From Methanomicrobiaceae archaeon (lineage in GTDB: Archaea > Halobacteriota > Methanomicrobia > Methanomicrobiales > Methanomicrobiaceae), in assembly GCA_030628325.1 (NCBI GenBank), contig DAOVRB010000039.1, forward strand, positions 1-7,562: a DNA stretch of 7,562 nt, written 5' to 3'. Positions within the stretch are counted from its first letter, which is position 1; each line of letters opens with the position of its first letter. Position numbers and translations under genes: made by a program. Shown here one piece after another: positions 1-6,333 of this stretch. Below the pieces are notes generated by a model, which worked only from the letters and a program-made list of their open reading frames with translations, was not told where the DNA came from and searched no databases.

Positions 1-287
1 GGTTTTGCTCCAAGATATACTGCTGAATTTGATGTTGATACAAAGGTTATAGGAGATGTTATTACTTCATCTCCTTTTTCAACCCCTGCTGCAAACATGG
101 CACCATGAAGAGCAGAAGTACCTGAATTGAAAGCAACTGCATATTTCACTCCAACATATTCTGCAACTACTTTTTCAAATTTATCAACTACCGGACCCTG
201 GGTTAGCCAGTCACCTTTTAAAACATCAACAACAGCATTGATATCCGATTCATCTATCCACTGCCGCCCGTATGAAATATTTATCAT
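1..287 (-). CDS. pseC: PseC-like UDP-4-amino-4,6-dideoxy sugar aminotransferase (N-terminal part, runs off left edge)
   Basis: This is the first 95 codons of a DegT/DnrJ/EryC1 PLP-dependent aminotransferase; the rest lies left of the window. Known PseC enzymes transfer an amino group from glutamate to C4 of the 4-keto-6-deoxy sugar made by PseB, giving UDP-4-amino-4,6-dideoxy-N-acetyl-beta-L-altrosamine. Visible family marks are the N-terminal SYGRQWIDESD stretch, the GDWLTQGP motif near residues 25-32 that is typical of PseC, NSGTSALHGA (PLP-phosphate binding region) and EVITSPITFVST. The catalytic lysine is outside the window. The ATG at 287 was chosen because its product aligns with family N-termini; GGAG lies 11 bases upstream, and a TTG at 293 with 5-base spacing is a weaker alternative. 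It starts 19 bases after the pseB stop, so the two are surely cotranscribed. PseC is inferred from motif plus neighbour; a related 4-aminotransferase acting on another PseB-derived sugar is possible. Confidence 0.86.
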   Translation of the reverse strand, partial: MINISYGRQWIDESDINAVVDVLKGDWLTQGPVVDKFEKVVAEYVGVKYAVAFNSGTSALHGAMFAAGVEKGDEVITSPITFVSTSNSAVYLGAK

Positions 288-306
288 AGACAATAATGCT
301 CCGGAT

Positions 307-1299
307 TCACATTATTTTTTGAAGTTCACCAATCGTCAGCCAGTGTTCGTTGAGGTCACTTGAATAGCAGAATCCTTCTGGCAGAGGTTTCCCATCTGAA
401 GTGTTATTTTTATCCCAGAATTTCATTTCAGGTTCAATAATATAATTTTCACCCATATCAACAGTATGAAGTGCCTCATCCGGTGTGATAAGAACTTCAT
501 GAAGCTTTTCCCCGGGCCTTATGCCGGTAATATTTATCTCTGCCTCGGGTGCTATTGCCCGTGCCAGATCAGTAATTTTCATACTGGGTATTTTGGGTAT
601 ATAAGTTTCGCCACCTTTCATCTCTTCAATACACTTAATAACAAGATGAACCCCTTCTTCAAGTGTAATCCAGAACCTTGTCATTCGTTCATCTGTAATT
701 GTTAGAACCCCTGACTTTTTCTGTTCCTGAAAGAGGGGAATAACACTCCCACGACTTCCTATGACATTTCCATAGCGTACACAGGAAAATTTAGTTTCCC
801 CAAAACCGGTATATGAATTGCCCTGAATAAACAACTTCTCTGCAACCATTTTGGTTGCTCCATACAGATTCACCGGATAAACTGCTTTATCTGTGCTTAA
901 TGCAACAACTTTTTTGACATTATTGTCGATTGCTGCATTGATAACATTCTTTGCACCATCAATATTTGTTTTAACTGCTTCAATAGGATTATATTCACAG
1001 GCAGGAACCTGTTTTAGGGCTGCAGCATGAACAACAATATCCACTCCTTTCATGGCCCTGTACAGGCGTTCTTTGTCTCTTACGTCACCAATTAAAAAGC
1101 GCAGTCGTTCATCCTGGAAGGTTTTCTGCATCTCCCACTGAAGAAATTCTCCTCTTGAATAAATACGCACGCTACGTGGATTATATTCATCCAGAATCAT
1201 GCGGGTGAATTTTTTCCCGAAAGAACCTGTGCCACCTATTATAAGGAGTGTTTTATTATCTATCGGAGATTTATTTGTTTTCTGATCTTGCTGTTTCAT
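307..1299 (-). CDS. pseB: UDP-N-acetylglucosamine 4,6-dehydratase (inverting), PseB family
   Basis: A 330-residue extended short-chain dehydrogenase of normal family length. PseB removes water from UDP-GlcNAc while inverting C5, giving UDP-2-acetamido-2,6-dideoxy-beta-L-arabino-hex-4-ulose, the first step to pseudaminic acid in the cytoplasm. Seen directly: the Rossmann motif GGTGSFGKKF at residues 22-31, GDVRD at 71-75 (adenine contact), HAAALKQVP at 91-99, and the active-site block STDKAVYPVNLYGATK at 135-150, which holds the Asp-Lys pair (137-138) characteristic of PseB plus the Tyr-x-x-x-Lys of the superfamily (Y146, K150). RPGEKLHE at 261-268 and the C-terminal YSSDLNEHWLT are also typical. 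The ATG at 1299 is preceded by a GAGAG motif 6 bases away. The pseC-like gene follows after 19 bases, which strongly supports PseB over the related FlaA1, CapE or WbjB dehydratases. Clearly intact. Confidence 0.94.
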   Translation of the reverse strand: MKQQDQKTNKSPIDNKTLLIIGGTGSFGKKFTRMILDEYNPRSVRIYSRGEFLQWEMQKTFQDERLRFLIGDVRDKERLYRAMKGVDIVVHAAALKQVPACEYNPIEAVKTNIDGAKNVINAAIDNNVKKVVALSTDKAVYPVNLYGATKMVAEKLFIQGNSYTGFGETKFSCVRYGNVIGSRGSVIPLFQEQKKSGVLTITDERMTRFWITLEEGVHLVIKCIEEMKGGETYIPKIPSMKITDLARAIAPEAEINITGIRPGEKLHEVLITPDEALHTVDMGENYIIEPEMKFWDKNNTSDGKPLPEGFCYSSDLNEHWLTIGELQKIM

Positions 1300-1314
1300 A
1301 ATTTTCTCTCATTT

Positions 1315-1370
1315 ATTAATAAATATAATCTAGACATTAACTTAATATTTGTTGGTATTAATTTAATTAG
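1315..1370 (-). promoter_or_regulatory. candidate promoter region for pseB-pseC
   Basis: The 119-base gap upstream of pseB is strongly A+T-rich. On the minus strand it contains several TATA-like boxes: TTAAATTAATA at 1367-1357 (would give a leader of about 35-40 bases), AATATTAAG near 1349-1341, and TTATATTT at 1328-1321. The first two fit best with the GAGAG ribosome-binding motif just before the ATG, because the last would give an almost leaderless message. No hairpin with a T-run ends the upstream dehydrogenase gene on this strand, so read-through into pseB is also possible. Which box is used cannot be decided by eye. Confidence 0.35.
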
Positions 1371-1418
1371 GTACTTCCCTTTTATCCTTAATTGGGCAAT
1401 TATAAAATAATATCACCC

Positions 1419-2984
1419 CTACCCATATTTAAAAATACTGTGACTGTTCTTATCCCCTCTTCCAATACCTTTGTACACAAACCCGCCTTTAATCCACAAA
1501 TCAGGGTCAATTACATTCCTGCCATCTACAATAACTACATATTTGCCAGATTCCTTATTGGACTGCTTGTTAGATAAAACACTCATTTTTTTCCTGAGAT
1601 CTTCAGGGTTTAACTTGAAGTACTCATTATGTCCGGTAAGAATAGCAATAACATCTGCTCCACTTATAACCCCATCAAGATCCTTTGATATAGAAACTCC
1701 GGGATAGTTCAGAACATGAGGATCGTGCACTTTTACTTCAGCTCCCGCTTTCAGGCAGAGATTGTAATAAACTTCAGACGGGGTGTCCCTGGCGTCATCT
1801 GAGTTGTTAAGAAACGCCCAGCCAAGCAGGGCGATCTTTGCACCTTTGATATCCTTTCCGACACGGGCAAGGCCATCCTTTGTAAGCGTGAGCATATGCT
1901 CCGGCATGAAGTCATTGATATGGCGGGCAAGCACATACAGGGAATCTCTGCCTTCAGGGTAATCAAGTGGTTCTGCTGCAACAACAGAAACACCACGTTC
2001 CAGATGATATGTATCCTTGGTAAGGCAATGCCCGCCAACACCGGCACCGGGCCAGAGCATTGCCCTTGTAATCCCCTCACCTTTTAGCGAGTCAACACCT
2101 GTCCGGACGTCATAGAAATTGATTCCCATTGCCTCACAGTAGAGGGCAAGCTGATTGGCTGCAGCAATCTGAAGATCCCTGAAGGTGTTCTCAGCAGTCT
2201 TTGTAACCTCAGCCGCTGTTGCTGACATCGGGATGATCTTTCCTTTTGTAAGAACAGGGCTGTAGAGTTCAACTGCACGCTTTGTGCTTGGTGAATCAAC
2301 CCCGCTGATGTCGTTGATGTCGTTGGGAGCACCAATACCGTCAATACCACCAACAATCCTGTCGTGTTCCCTGATATTCTGAAGGAGGCGACCCACCATT
2401 ACCCTTTCCGGTGCATGAGCAAGGGCGAAATCCTCACCGGCTACAAGGCCAGACTCTTCCTCAAGAATGTCCTTTGCCATACCCACAGTAGTGCCTGGTG
2501 TAATCGTTGACTCTAGGACAACGAGGGTGCCGGGGGTCAGGTACCTTCCAACATTCCGTATTCCTTCAATCAGGGGAGTGAAGTTCGGGATGAGATCTTT
2601 TGGGTTTTCAAACGGTGTCTGGATGGCAAGGGTAACCGCGTCACACTCTGCAATCTTTGAGAAGTCTGATGTGCATTCAAACTTCCTTCTACTGCCGGCA
2701 TTTTCCCTGCCGTCATTTCCGGTAACATTCCCGGTAACTTTACTGATAAGCTCCTCAAGGCCGGGCTCTTTGCCTTTAAGGGGACTTTCACCTGAGTTGA
2801 GCATCCCAATCTTGTAGCCTGAACTTTTGGAATCACGCTGGAACCCGTATACATAATCAAACTCAGGTGCATCGGCAAAAAGAACTGCCGCCGGGATGCC
2901 GACATAGCCCATGCCAATTACGCCGATTTTTTTAATCGGACCGCGTTTGTCAATTAACTGCTGAAGTTTGTTGTTATTGCTCAT
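1419..2984 (-). CDS. nucleotide-sugar 6-dehydrogenase (UDP-GlcNAc/UDP-ManNAc dehydrogenase family, WbpA/WecC-like)
   Basis: A 521-residue member of the UDP-glucose/GDP-mannose dehydrogenase family, which oxidises the C6 alcohol of a UDP-sugar to a carboxylate with two NAD+. Seen: the NAD-binding Rossmann motif GVIGMGYVGIP at 21-31, IQTP at 121-124, LESTITPGTT at 157-166, HAPERVMVG at 190-198, the central-domain block EVTKTAENTFRDLQ at 259-272 with the conserved Lys262 and Asn266, and the catalytic-cysteine motif GAGVGGHCLTKD at 313-324 (Cys320). The third domain starts around ALLGWAFLNNSDDARDTPS (385-403) and includes VHDPHV. The GGHCLTKD type favours UDP-HexNAc over UDP-Glc, and neighbours suggest UDP-GlcNAc, UDP-ManNAc or UDP-GlcNAc3NAc as substrate. 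It is longer than the usual roughly 430 residues because of insertions, one at about 83-101 containing a duplicated VTGN and one at about 213-235. The ATG at 2984 has GAAGG about 9 bases upstream. The exact substrate is not readable from sequence. Confidence 0.93.
   Translation of the reverse strand: MSNNNKLQQLIDKRGPIKKIGVIGMGYVGIPAAVLFADAPEFDYVYGFQRDSKSSGYKIGMLNSGESPLKGKEPGLEELISKVTGNVTGNDGRENAGSRRKFECTSDFSKIAECDAVTLAIQTPFENPKDLIPNFTPLIEGIRNVGRYLTPGTLVVLESTITPGTTVGMAKDILEEESGLVAGEDFALAHAPERVMVGRLLQNIREHDRIVGGIDGIGAPNDINDISGVDSPSTKRAVELYSPVLTKGKIIPMSATAAEVTKTAENTFRDLQIAAANQLALYCEAMGINFYDVRTGVDSLKGEGITRAMLWPGAGVGGHCLTKDTYHLERGVSVVAAEPLDYPEGRDSLYVLARHINDFMPEHMLTLTKDGLARVGKDIKGAKIALLGWAFLNNSDDARDTPSEVYYNLCLKAGAEVKVHDPHVLNYPGVSISKDLDGVISGADVIAILTGHNEYFKLNPEDLRKKMSVLSNKQSNKESGKYVVIVDGRNVIDPDLWIKGGFVYKGIGRGDKNSHSIFKYG
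2715..2738. repeat. 12-bp in-frame tandem duplication inside the dehydrogenase gene
   Basis: ATTTCCGGTAAC is followed directly by ATTCCCGGTAAC, differing at one base. On the coding strand this encodes VTGN twice (residues 83-90), at the start of a charged, glycine- and asparagine-containing insert between the first helices of the NAD domain and the next strand. It keeps frame, so it looks like a slipped-strand duplication tolerated in a surface loop. Confidence 0.8.
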
Positions 2985-3081
2985 TTATTGGAACCTTCTT
3001 TTTTTGGATTTGGTGGAGATTACCCTAAGTGATTAACCGGATGATTGTTAAGATTACTAAGATTATTTGGTGTATCATTTT

Positions 3082-3089
3082 TTATTAAA
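3082..3089 (-). promoter_or_regulatory. candidate TATA box for the 6-dehydrogenase gene
   Basis: Minus-strand TTTAATAA resembles the archaeal box A. A start about 25 bases downstream would fall near 3057, giving a leader of roughly 70 bases before the ATG at 2984. The 159-base gap after the oxidoreductase gene makes a separate promoter plausible, although read-through from the upstream operon cannot be excluded. Confidence 0.4.
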
Positions 3090-3098
3090 TCTCTTCTC

Positions 3099-3112
3099 CT
3101 GTGAATTCACAG
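3099..3112. promoter_or_regulatory. perfect 14-bp palindrome, possible operator
   Basis: CTGTGAATTCACAG is its own reverse complement and lies about 10 bases upstream of the candidate TATA box of the dehydrogenase gene, the usual place for an upstream regulator site in archaea. Flanking AAATCTC (3087-3093) and GAGATTT (3112-3118) add a second overlapping inverted repeat. The T-run beside it at 3116-3122 points along the plus strand, where no gene ends, so a terminator for the minus-strand operon is not supported. The regulator is unknown. Confidence 0.45.
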
Positions 3113-3143
3113 AGATTTTTTTGCCGGAACTATAATTTGTAAT

Positions 3144-4058
3144 TTATAGTGACTGCTTTGTGATGGACTCACAAATTTTCACATTTTTCATTGCCTGTTC
3201 CGGCGTCACAGGGAAAGGCTCTCCTGTTTTTACACAGTCAATGAAAGTATTCAGTTCAGTCTTCAGAGGCTCAACCTTTCCTACCATTACCTTCTCTATG
3301 ATGTTCTCCTGAACATACCGTTGTTCTTCAACATGATAGTGTTCCGGCTTTCTGTATACATAGACTTCCTGGGACATAAAGTCGCCCTGAATTGTGAATT
3401 CCTCTTCCTCTATATGGATCATGCGTATCTTTTTGGAGGACTTTCTGCTTGCTGAAAGGTAGACCGGAGTTTTTTCGAACTGGAATAAAGCCCCGCAGAC
3501 ATCAAAAGTGCATAAAGACTCCATTTTATATTCGCATCCGTTCTCAAAGAGAGAGTGAAATACGATATCAATGTCATGAATCATCAGGTCTTCAACAACA
3601 GAACTCCCGGTAACCCGTGCTGATGCAGGGTTGTGGCGTTTTATCTCAACATAGAGGGGATCTTTAATGATCTCTTTTATCTCACTGATTATCGGGTTGA
3701 AGCGTTCGATATGCCCCACACCCACAGTGAGATCCTCAGGAATCATCTGAATAAGCTCTTCTGCCTCGGCAGAGGTGAGACAGATTGGCTTTTCAATAAG
3801 CACGTTAACACCTGCACGAATTACCTCCTTTGCTGTAGAACAGTGGTACGGAGTAGGCACACACAGGCTCACTGCATCAACCGACTTTAACAGTTCATCC
3901 ATTGAACCGGCACATTCTGCACTGTTTTTGTCTGCAATATTCTTTGCCGCGGCCTCATTAAGGTCATAGACCCAGACAGAATCAACCGCTTTTAATTCTG
4001 AGTAGACACGGGCATGGTTCTGCCCCATGATACCTACACCGATTACTCCGACATCCAT
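3144..4058 (-). CDS. Gfo/Idh/MocA-family oxidoreductase, probable UDP-N-acetylglucosamine 3-dehydrogenase
   Basis: A 304-residue NAD-dependent sugar dehydrogenase. In the proposed role it oxidises C3 of UDP-GlcNAc (as Methanococcus MMP0352) or UDP-GlcNAcA (as WbpB) to the 3-keto sugar used by the neighbouring aminotransferase. Seen: the N-terminal Rossmann motif GVIGVGIMGQNHARVY at 4-19, VPTPYHCSTAKEVI at 67-80, the family motif EKP at 89-91 with the conserved Lys90, GVGHIERFNP at 113-122, and the active-site block EDLMIHDIDI at 156-165 (His161-Asp162). The C-terminal half is the usual GFO/IDH/MocA beta-sheet domain, ending in PFPVTPEQAMKNVKICESI. The ATG at 4058 follows the aminotransferase stop by 6 bases, with AGGAT about 12 bases upstream, so the genes are cotranscribed and probably coupled. 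Family is certain; the C3 position is inferred from the operon, and whether the substrate is the neutral sugar or the uronic acid is open. Confidence 0.91.
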   Translation of the reverse strand: MDVGVIGVGIMGQNHARVYSELKAVDSVWVYDLNEAAAKNIADKNSAECAGSMDELLKSVDAVSLCVPTPYHCSTAKEVIRAGVNVLIEKPICLTSAEAEELIQMIPEDLTVGVGHIERFNPIISEIKEIIKDPLYVEIKRHNPASARVTGSSVVEDLMIHDIDIVFHSLFENGCEYKMESLCTFDVCGALFQFEKTPVYLSASRKSSKKIRMIHIEEEEFTIQGDFMSQEVYVYRKPEHYHVEEQRYVQENIIEKVMVGKVEPLKTELNTFIDCVKTGEPFPVTPEQAMKNVKICESITKQSL

Positions 4059-4064
4059 AAAAAA

Positions 4065-5150
4065 TCAAATCCTGTTAATTGTTTCACAAATATATTCGCA
4101 TTCTGAAATTCCCACTCCCGGATGAACCGGAAGACTCAGAACCTTCTTTGAAAGATCTTCAGAAACCGGACAGTCTGCCTTATTAAAGTCCGACTTATAG
4201 AGGGGCTGCATGTGAACAGGCATCGGGTAGTGCACAGCAGAACCGATTCCTTTCTCACGAAGGAAATTCATGAATGATTCTCTGTCCATTTTAAATTCAT
4301 CCCCTAATTCCACAACGTACTGGTGGTATACATGAACCGAGTCATCCCTGCAGAAAGGTGTGGAAATACCCGTGCAGTTCAGATTATCATTGTAAAAGGC
4401 TGCATTTTCCTGCCTCTTTTTATTAAACCCGTCAAGTCTGGAGAGTTGAACCCTGCCTATAGCCGCATTCAGGTTGCTCATCCGAAGGTTGAACCCGAGT
4501 TCGGTATGGAGGTATTTTTCACTCTGCCCGTGGTTGATTACTCTCCTGACTTTTTCTGCAAGTCTGAGATCATCGGTCGTTACCATGCCGCCCTCACCGG
4601 TCGTCATGTTCTTGGTCGGATAAAATGAGAAACAGCCGGCATCGCCAAAGCCTCCCACTTTTTTGCCTTTGTATACTGCACCGTGGGCCTGTGCACAGTC
4701 TTCAATCAGAAAAAGACCATTATCTTCACAGATATCTTTCACAGGTGCAATATCAAAAGGCTGTCCAAAGAGATGCACACCAATTACAGCCTTTGTTTTA
4801 GATGAGATATGTTTTGCCACTTCATCTGGGTTTATGGTATAGGTTTTCGGGTCAACGTCAACCATAACAGGCCTGGCACCGCACATGCTCACCGCAGTTG
4901 CTGTGGCAATAAAAGTGAATGTGGGGACAATCACTTCATCCCCGTCACCAATACCAAGTGCAAGAAGTGCAGCGTGTAACGCGGCTGTGCCTGAATTAAT
5001 GCCGACTGCTTCTTTTGTTCCGCAAAATTCTGCAAATTCATTCTCAAACTGCGTAACAACAGCACCCTGTGCAAGCATGCCCGAATGCATTACTTCATTT
5101 ACTGCAGCAATCTCTTCATCACCGATAGTTGGTTTTCCTACAGGAATCAT
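4065..5150 (-). CDS. DegT/DnrJ/EryC1 aminotransferase, probable UDP-3-keto-GlcNAc 3-aminotransferase
   Basis: A 361-residue PLP enzyme of the sugar aminotransferase family, full length. It would transfer an amino group from glutamate to the C3 ketone made by the next gene's product, giving a UDP-3-amino-2-acetamido sugar (compare WbpE and MMP0351). Seen: PVGKPTIGDEEI at the N-terminus, INSGTAALHAALLALG at 51-66 (PLP phosphate site), VPTFTFIATATA at 75-86, IEDCAQAHGA at 149-158 with the Asp that contacts the PLP ring nitrogen, FSFYPTKNMTTGEGG at 174-188 with the PLP-linked Lys180, GFNLRMSNLNAAIG at 219-232, and VHYPMPVHMQPLY at 306-318. The ATG at 5150 overlaps the acetyltransferase stop in an ATGA, and a GAGGGTG lies within the end of that gene, so translation is coupled. 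The C3 specificity is inferred from the adjacent oxidoreductase and acetyltransferase. Confidence 0.93.
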   Translation of the reverse strand: MIPVGKPTIGDEEIAAVNEVMHSGMLAQGAVVTQFENEFAEFCGTKEAVGINSGTAALHAALLALGIGDGDEVIVPTFTFIATATAVSMCGARPVMVDVDPKTYTINPDEVAKHISSKTKAVIGVHLFGQPFDIAPVKDICEDNGLFLIEDCAQAHGAVYKGKKVGGFGDAGCFSFYPTKNMTTGEGGMVTTDDLRLAEKVRRVINHGQSEKYLHTELGFNLRMSNLNAAIGRVQLSRLDGFNKKRQENAAFYNDNLNCTGISTPFCRDDSVHVYHQYVVELGDEFKMDRESFMNFLREKGIGSAVHYPMPVHMQPLYKSDFNKADCPVSEDLSKKVLSLPVHPGVGISECEYICETINRI

Positions 5151-5740
5151 TGTTTTGCACCCTCAGGTAAATCCTTACACCTTGCAGGAGTTCCAATTGC
5201 AAGCTTTCCTGCAGGAACATCCTTTGTGACAACGGAACCTGCAGCAACAAGGGCTCCCTCACCTATAACAACACCGGGAAGAAGGGTTGCATTTGCACCG
5301 ACTGATGCATTCTTTTTAATGACCGGCCCTTTCAGATTGTCGCCGCCATGGGGCGGGTATGGATCATTTGTTAAAACTGCATTCGGCCCTATAAACACAC
5401 CGTCTTCGATAATAACTCCGGTCGGGATATATACAAGGCTCTGGAGTGAGACATCACTGCCTATTGTGCAGTTTCCTTCGATAATTGTCCCGGTTCCAAC
5501 AGAGACATGGTCCCCGATGATTGTTTTTTCCCGAATCATCACATTATGGCCTGAAGAGAAGTTGTTACCGATTGTAACATCGCAGTAAATTATTGTTCCC
5601 GGGCGGATCACTGCATCTTCTCCGACAATAGTCCCGGTAAAATTAGTTTTATCCAGGCAGTCCCGTGAAGGAAAACCCAGTGTTACACCATCAAAAATTG
5701 TTGAACCTCTTCCGATCTCGTTTTTTCCATATTGTAACAT
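5147..5740 (-). CDS. hexapeptide-repeat N-acetyltransferase, probable UDP-3-amino-sugar 3-N-acetyltransferase
   Basis: A 197-residue left-handed beta-helix acyltransferase. By analogy with WbpD and MMP0350 it would acetylate the C3 amine with acetyl-CoA, giving UDP-2,3-diacetamido-2,3-dideoxy sugar. Almost the whole chain consists of degenerate hexapeptides ([IVL]-G-x-x-x-x): for example GTIVGEDAVIRPGTII, VTIGNNFSSGHNVMIR (His65 a candidate catalytic residue), TIIGDHVSVGTGTIIEG, CTIGSDVSLQ, VFIGPNAVLTND and ASVGANATLLPGVVIGEG. The loop TNDPYPPHGGD breaks the helix around 125-135, as in WbpD-like enzymes. The C-terminal AIGTPARC is typical of this clan. The ATG at 5740 has GGGGAT about 8 bases upstream. 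It is the first gene of the operon and overlaps the aminotransferase by 4 bases. The fold is certain; acyl donor and amino position are inferred from context. Confidence 0.92.
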   Translation of the reverse strand: MLQYGKNEIGRGSTIFDGVTLGFPSRDCLDKTNFTGTIVGEDAVIRPGTIIYCDVTIGNNFSSGHNVMIREKTIIGDHVSVGTGTIIEGNCTIGSDVSLQSLVYIPTGVIIEDGVFIGPNAVLTNDPYPPHGGDNLKGPVIKKNASVGANATLLPGVVIGEGALVAAGSVVTKDVPAGKLAIGTPARCKDLPEGAKQ

Positions 5741-5757
5741 TAATAAATCCCCGGAAT

Positions 5758-5865
5758 CTTTTATAATTTCTCAGATAGAACTTTTCAGGAACAGACCAGA
5801 ATATAATCACTCCAATAGCAGATTTGTATTATATTATTATTTTTTGAGGGATTAAGATATATATG
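5758..5865 (-). promoter_or_regulatory. A+T-rich promoter region of the acetyltransferase-aminotransferase-oxidoreductase operon
   Basis: Several TATA-like elements stand upstream of the ATG at 5740 on the minus strand: TTATAAAAG at 5766-5758 (would give an almost leaderless message), TTATATTC near 5806-5799 (leader of about 35-40 bases), and two dense A/T blocks at 5865-5857 (ATATATAT-like) and 5841-5826. Because a GGGGAT ribosome-binding motif precedes the ATG, a box giving a real leader, such as the one near 5803, is the better candidate. Nothing in the sequence identifies a regulator. Confidence 0.4.
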
Positions 5866-5925
5866 ATTGGAATTGTATTCCACATTTTTTTGTTTGAATA
5901 AATAAGTAACTTTCGAAAATTCATA

Positions 5926-6163
5926 TGAAAGTCAGGTCCGGCAGAACAGACTCTCTCCTCCCCGGATGATGAGGGGGAGATATCTGATAATAGGAGAGCA
6001 GGACATCCTAAGATGACAATGGTGCCCGAAGAGACGCTAAGGCTTAATGACATTGACAATGTGCAGGAGATCACCCGGGACCCTCCTGGACGCCGGGATT
6101 GCGGTGTGCATCAACCAGACGATGGAGCTGAACCGGTCAGTGGTGAACACATCGAAATATTAA
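5926..6163 (+). pseudogene. frameshifted fragment of an unidentified protein gene
   Basis: Plus-strand translation from the stop at 5926-5928 is open to 6168, but protein-like character switches frame at CGGG (6076-6079). Frame one gives MTMVPEETLRLNDIDNVQ then EITR; dropping a single G continues as TLLDAGIAVCINQTMELN and ends SVVNTSKY at the stop 6161-6163. Without the correction, frame one degenerates to DPPGRRDCGVHQPDDG. The pattern EITR-TLLDAGIAV (helix then beta-strand) resembles the C-terminal part of a P-loop nucleotide kinase such as adenylylsulfate kinase, but that resemblance is weak and is only a guess. No start signal or promoter was seen. It is most likely the tail of a lost gene, and could be chance. 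Confidence 0.35.
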
Positions 6164-6184
6164 ACTAAATTGGGGAAAAATTAA

Positions 6185-6302
6185 CCAAGCGTTGACATTT
6201 TCCAGCGCCAAACGAATTTTCGAAGAATCTATGAGGGCAACCTCGCGAGAGAGGATGATGAAATTTCATTGCTATAATATGCTGACTACAATAGTGAAAT
6301 AA
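6185..6302 (+). pseudogene. possible second coding remnant
   Basis: From 6185 a plus-strand frame reads PSVDIFQRQTNFRRIYEG then NLAREDDEISLL, with a stop at 6275-6277, after which the same frame continues YADYNSEIS to a stop at 6293-6295. A second frame, open from 6147 to 6302, contains INQALTFSSAKRIFEESM. Both look more protein-like than random, but they overlap and cannot both be real. There is no recognisable family, start codon context or ribosome-binding site. Confidence 0.2.
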
Positions 6303-6333
6303 GCTGAGATAAATTGTAAGGATTGTGAAATAG

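Larger units (their letters stand above)
5866..6333. other. gene-poor stretch with degraded coding traces
   Basis: About 470 bases with no intact gene. It holds the two coding-like remnants listed separately, a 6-bp inverted repeat CTCCCC/GGGGAG (5958-5963 with 5974-5979, loop 10, no T-run), a short palindrome ATGAAATTTCAT at 6257-6268, and otherwise unremarkable sequence. Base composition changes inside it: 5930-6150 is G+C-richer and the rest is A+T-rich, which fits a patchwork of leftovers. Confidence 0.5.

Noticed and set aside
1751..2917. Several 90-116 codon ORFs within the dehydrogenase gene on both strands
   Set aside because: All are alternative frames of a gene with complete family motifs; none has a recognisable domain.
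3087..3122. Hairpin followed by a T-run read as an intrinsic terminator
   Set aside because: The T-run follows the hairpin only on the plus strand, where no gene ends; on the transcribed minus strand it is an A-run.
5085..5588. Long plus-strand open frame (167 codons) opposite the acetyltransferase and aminotransferase
   Set aside because: It lies entirely antisense to two genes with strong family motifs, has a Pro/Thr-rich product without any domain, and is explained by the codon bias of the opposite strand.
5829..6074. Minus-strand ORF of 81 codons, Ser/Leu-rich
   Set aside because: Low-complexity product, antisense to the more protein-like plus-strand remnant, and overlapping the A/T-rich promoter region.
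6192..6197. TTGACA resembling a bacterial -35 box
   Set aside because: No matching -10 at proper spacing, no gene downstream on that strand, and the locus otherwise looks archaeal.
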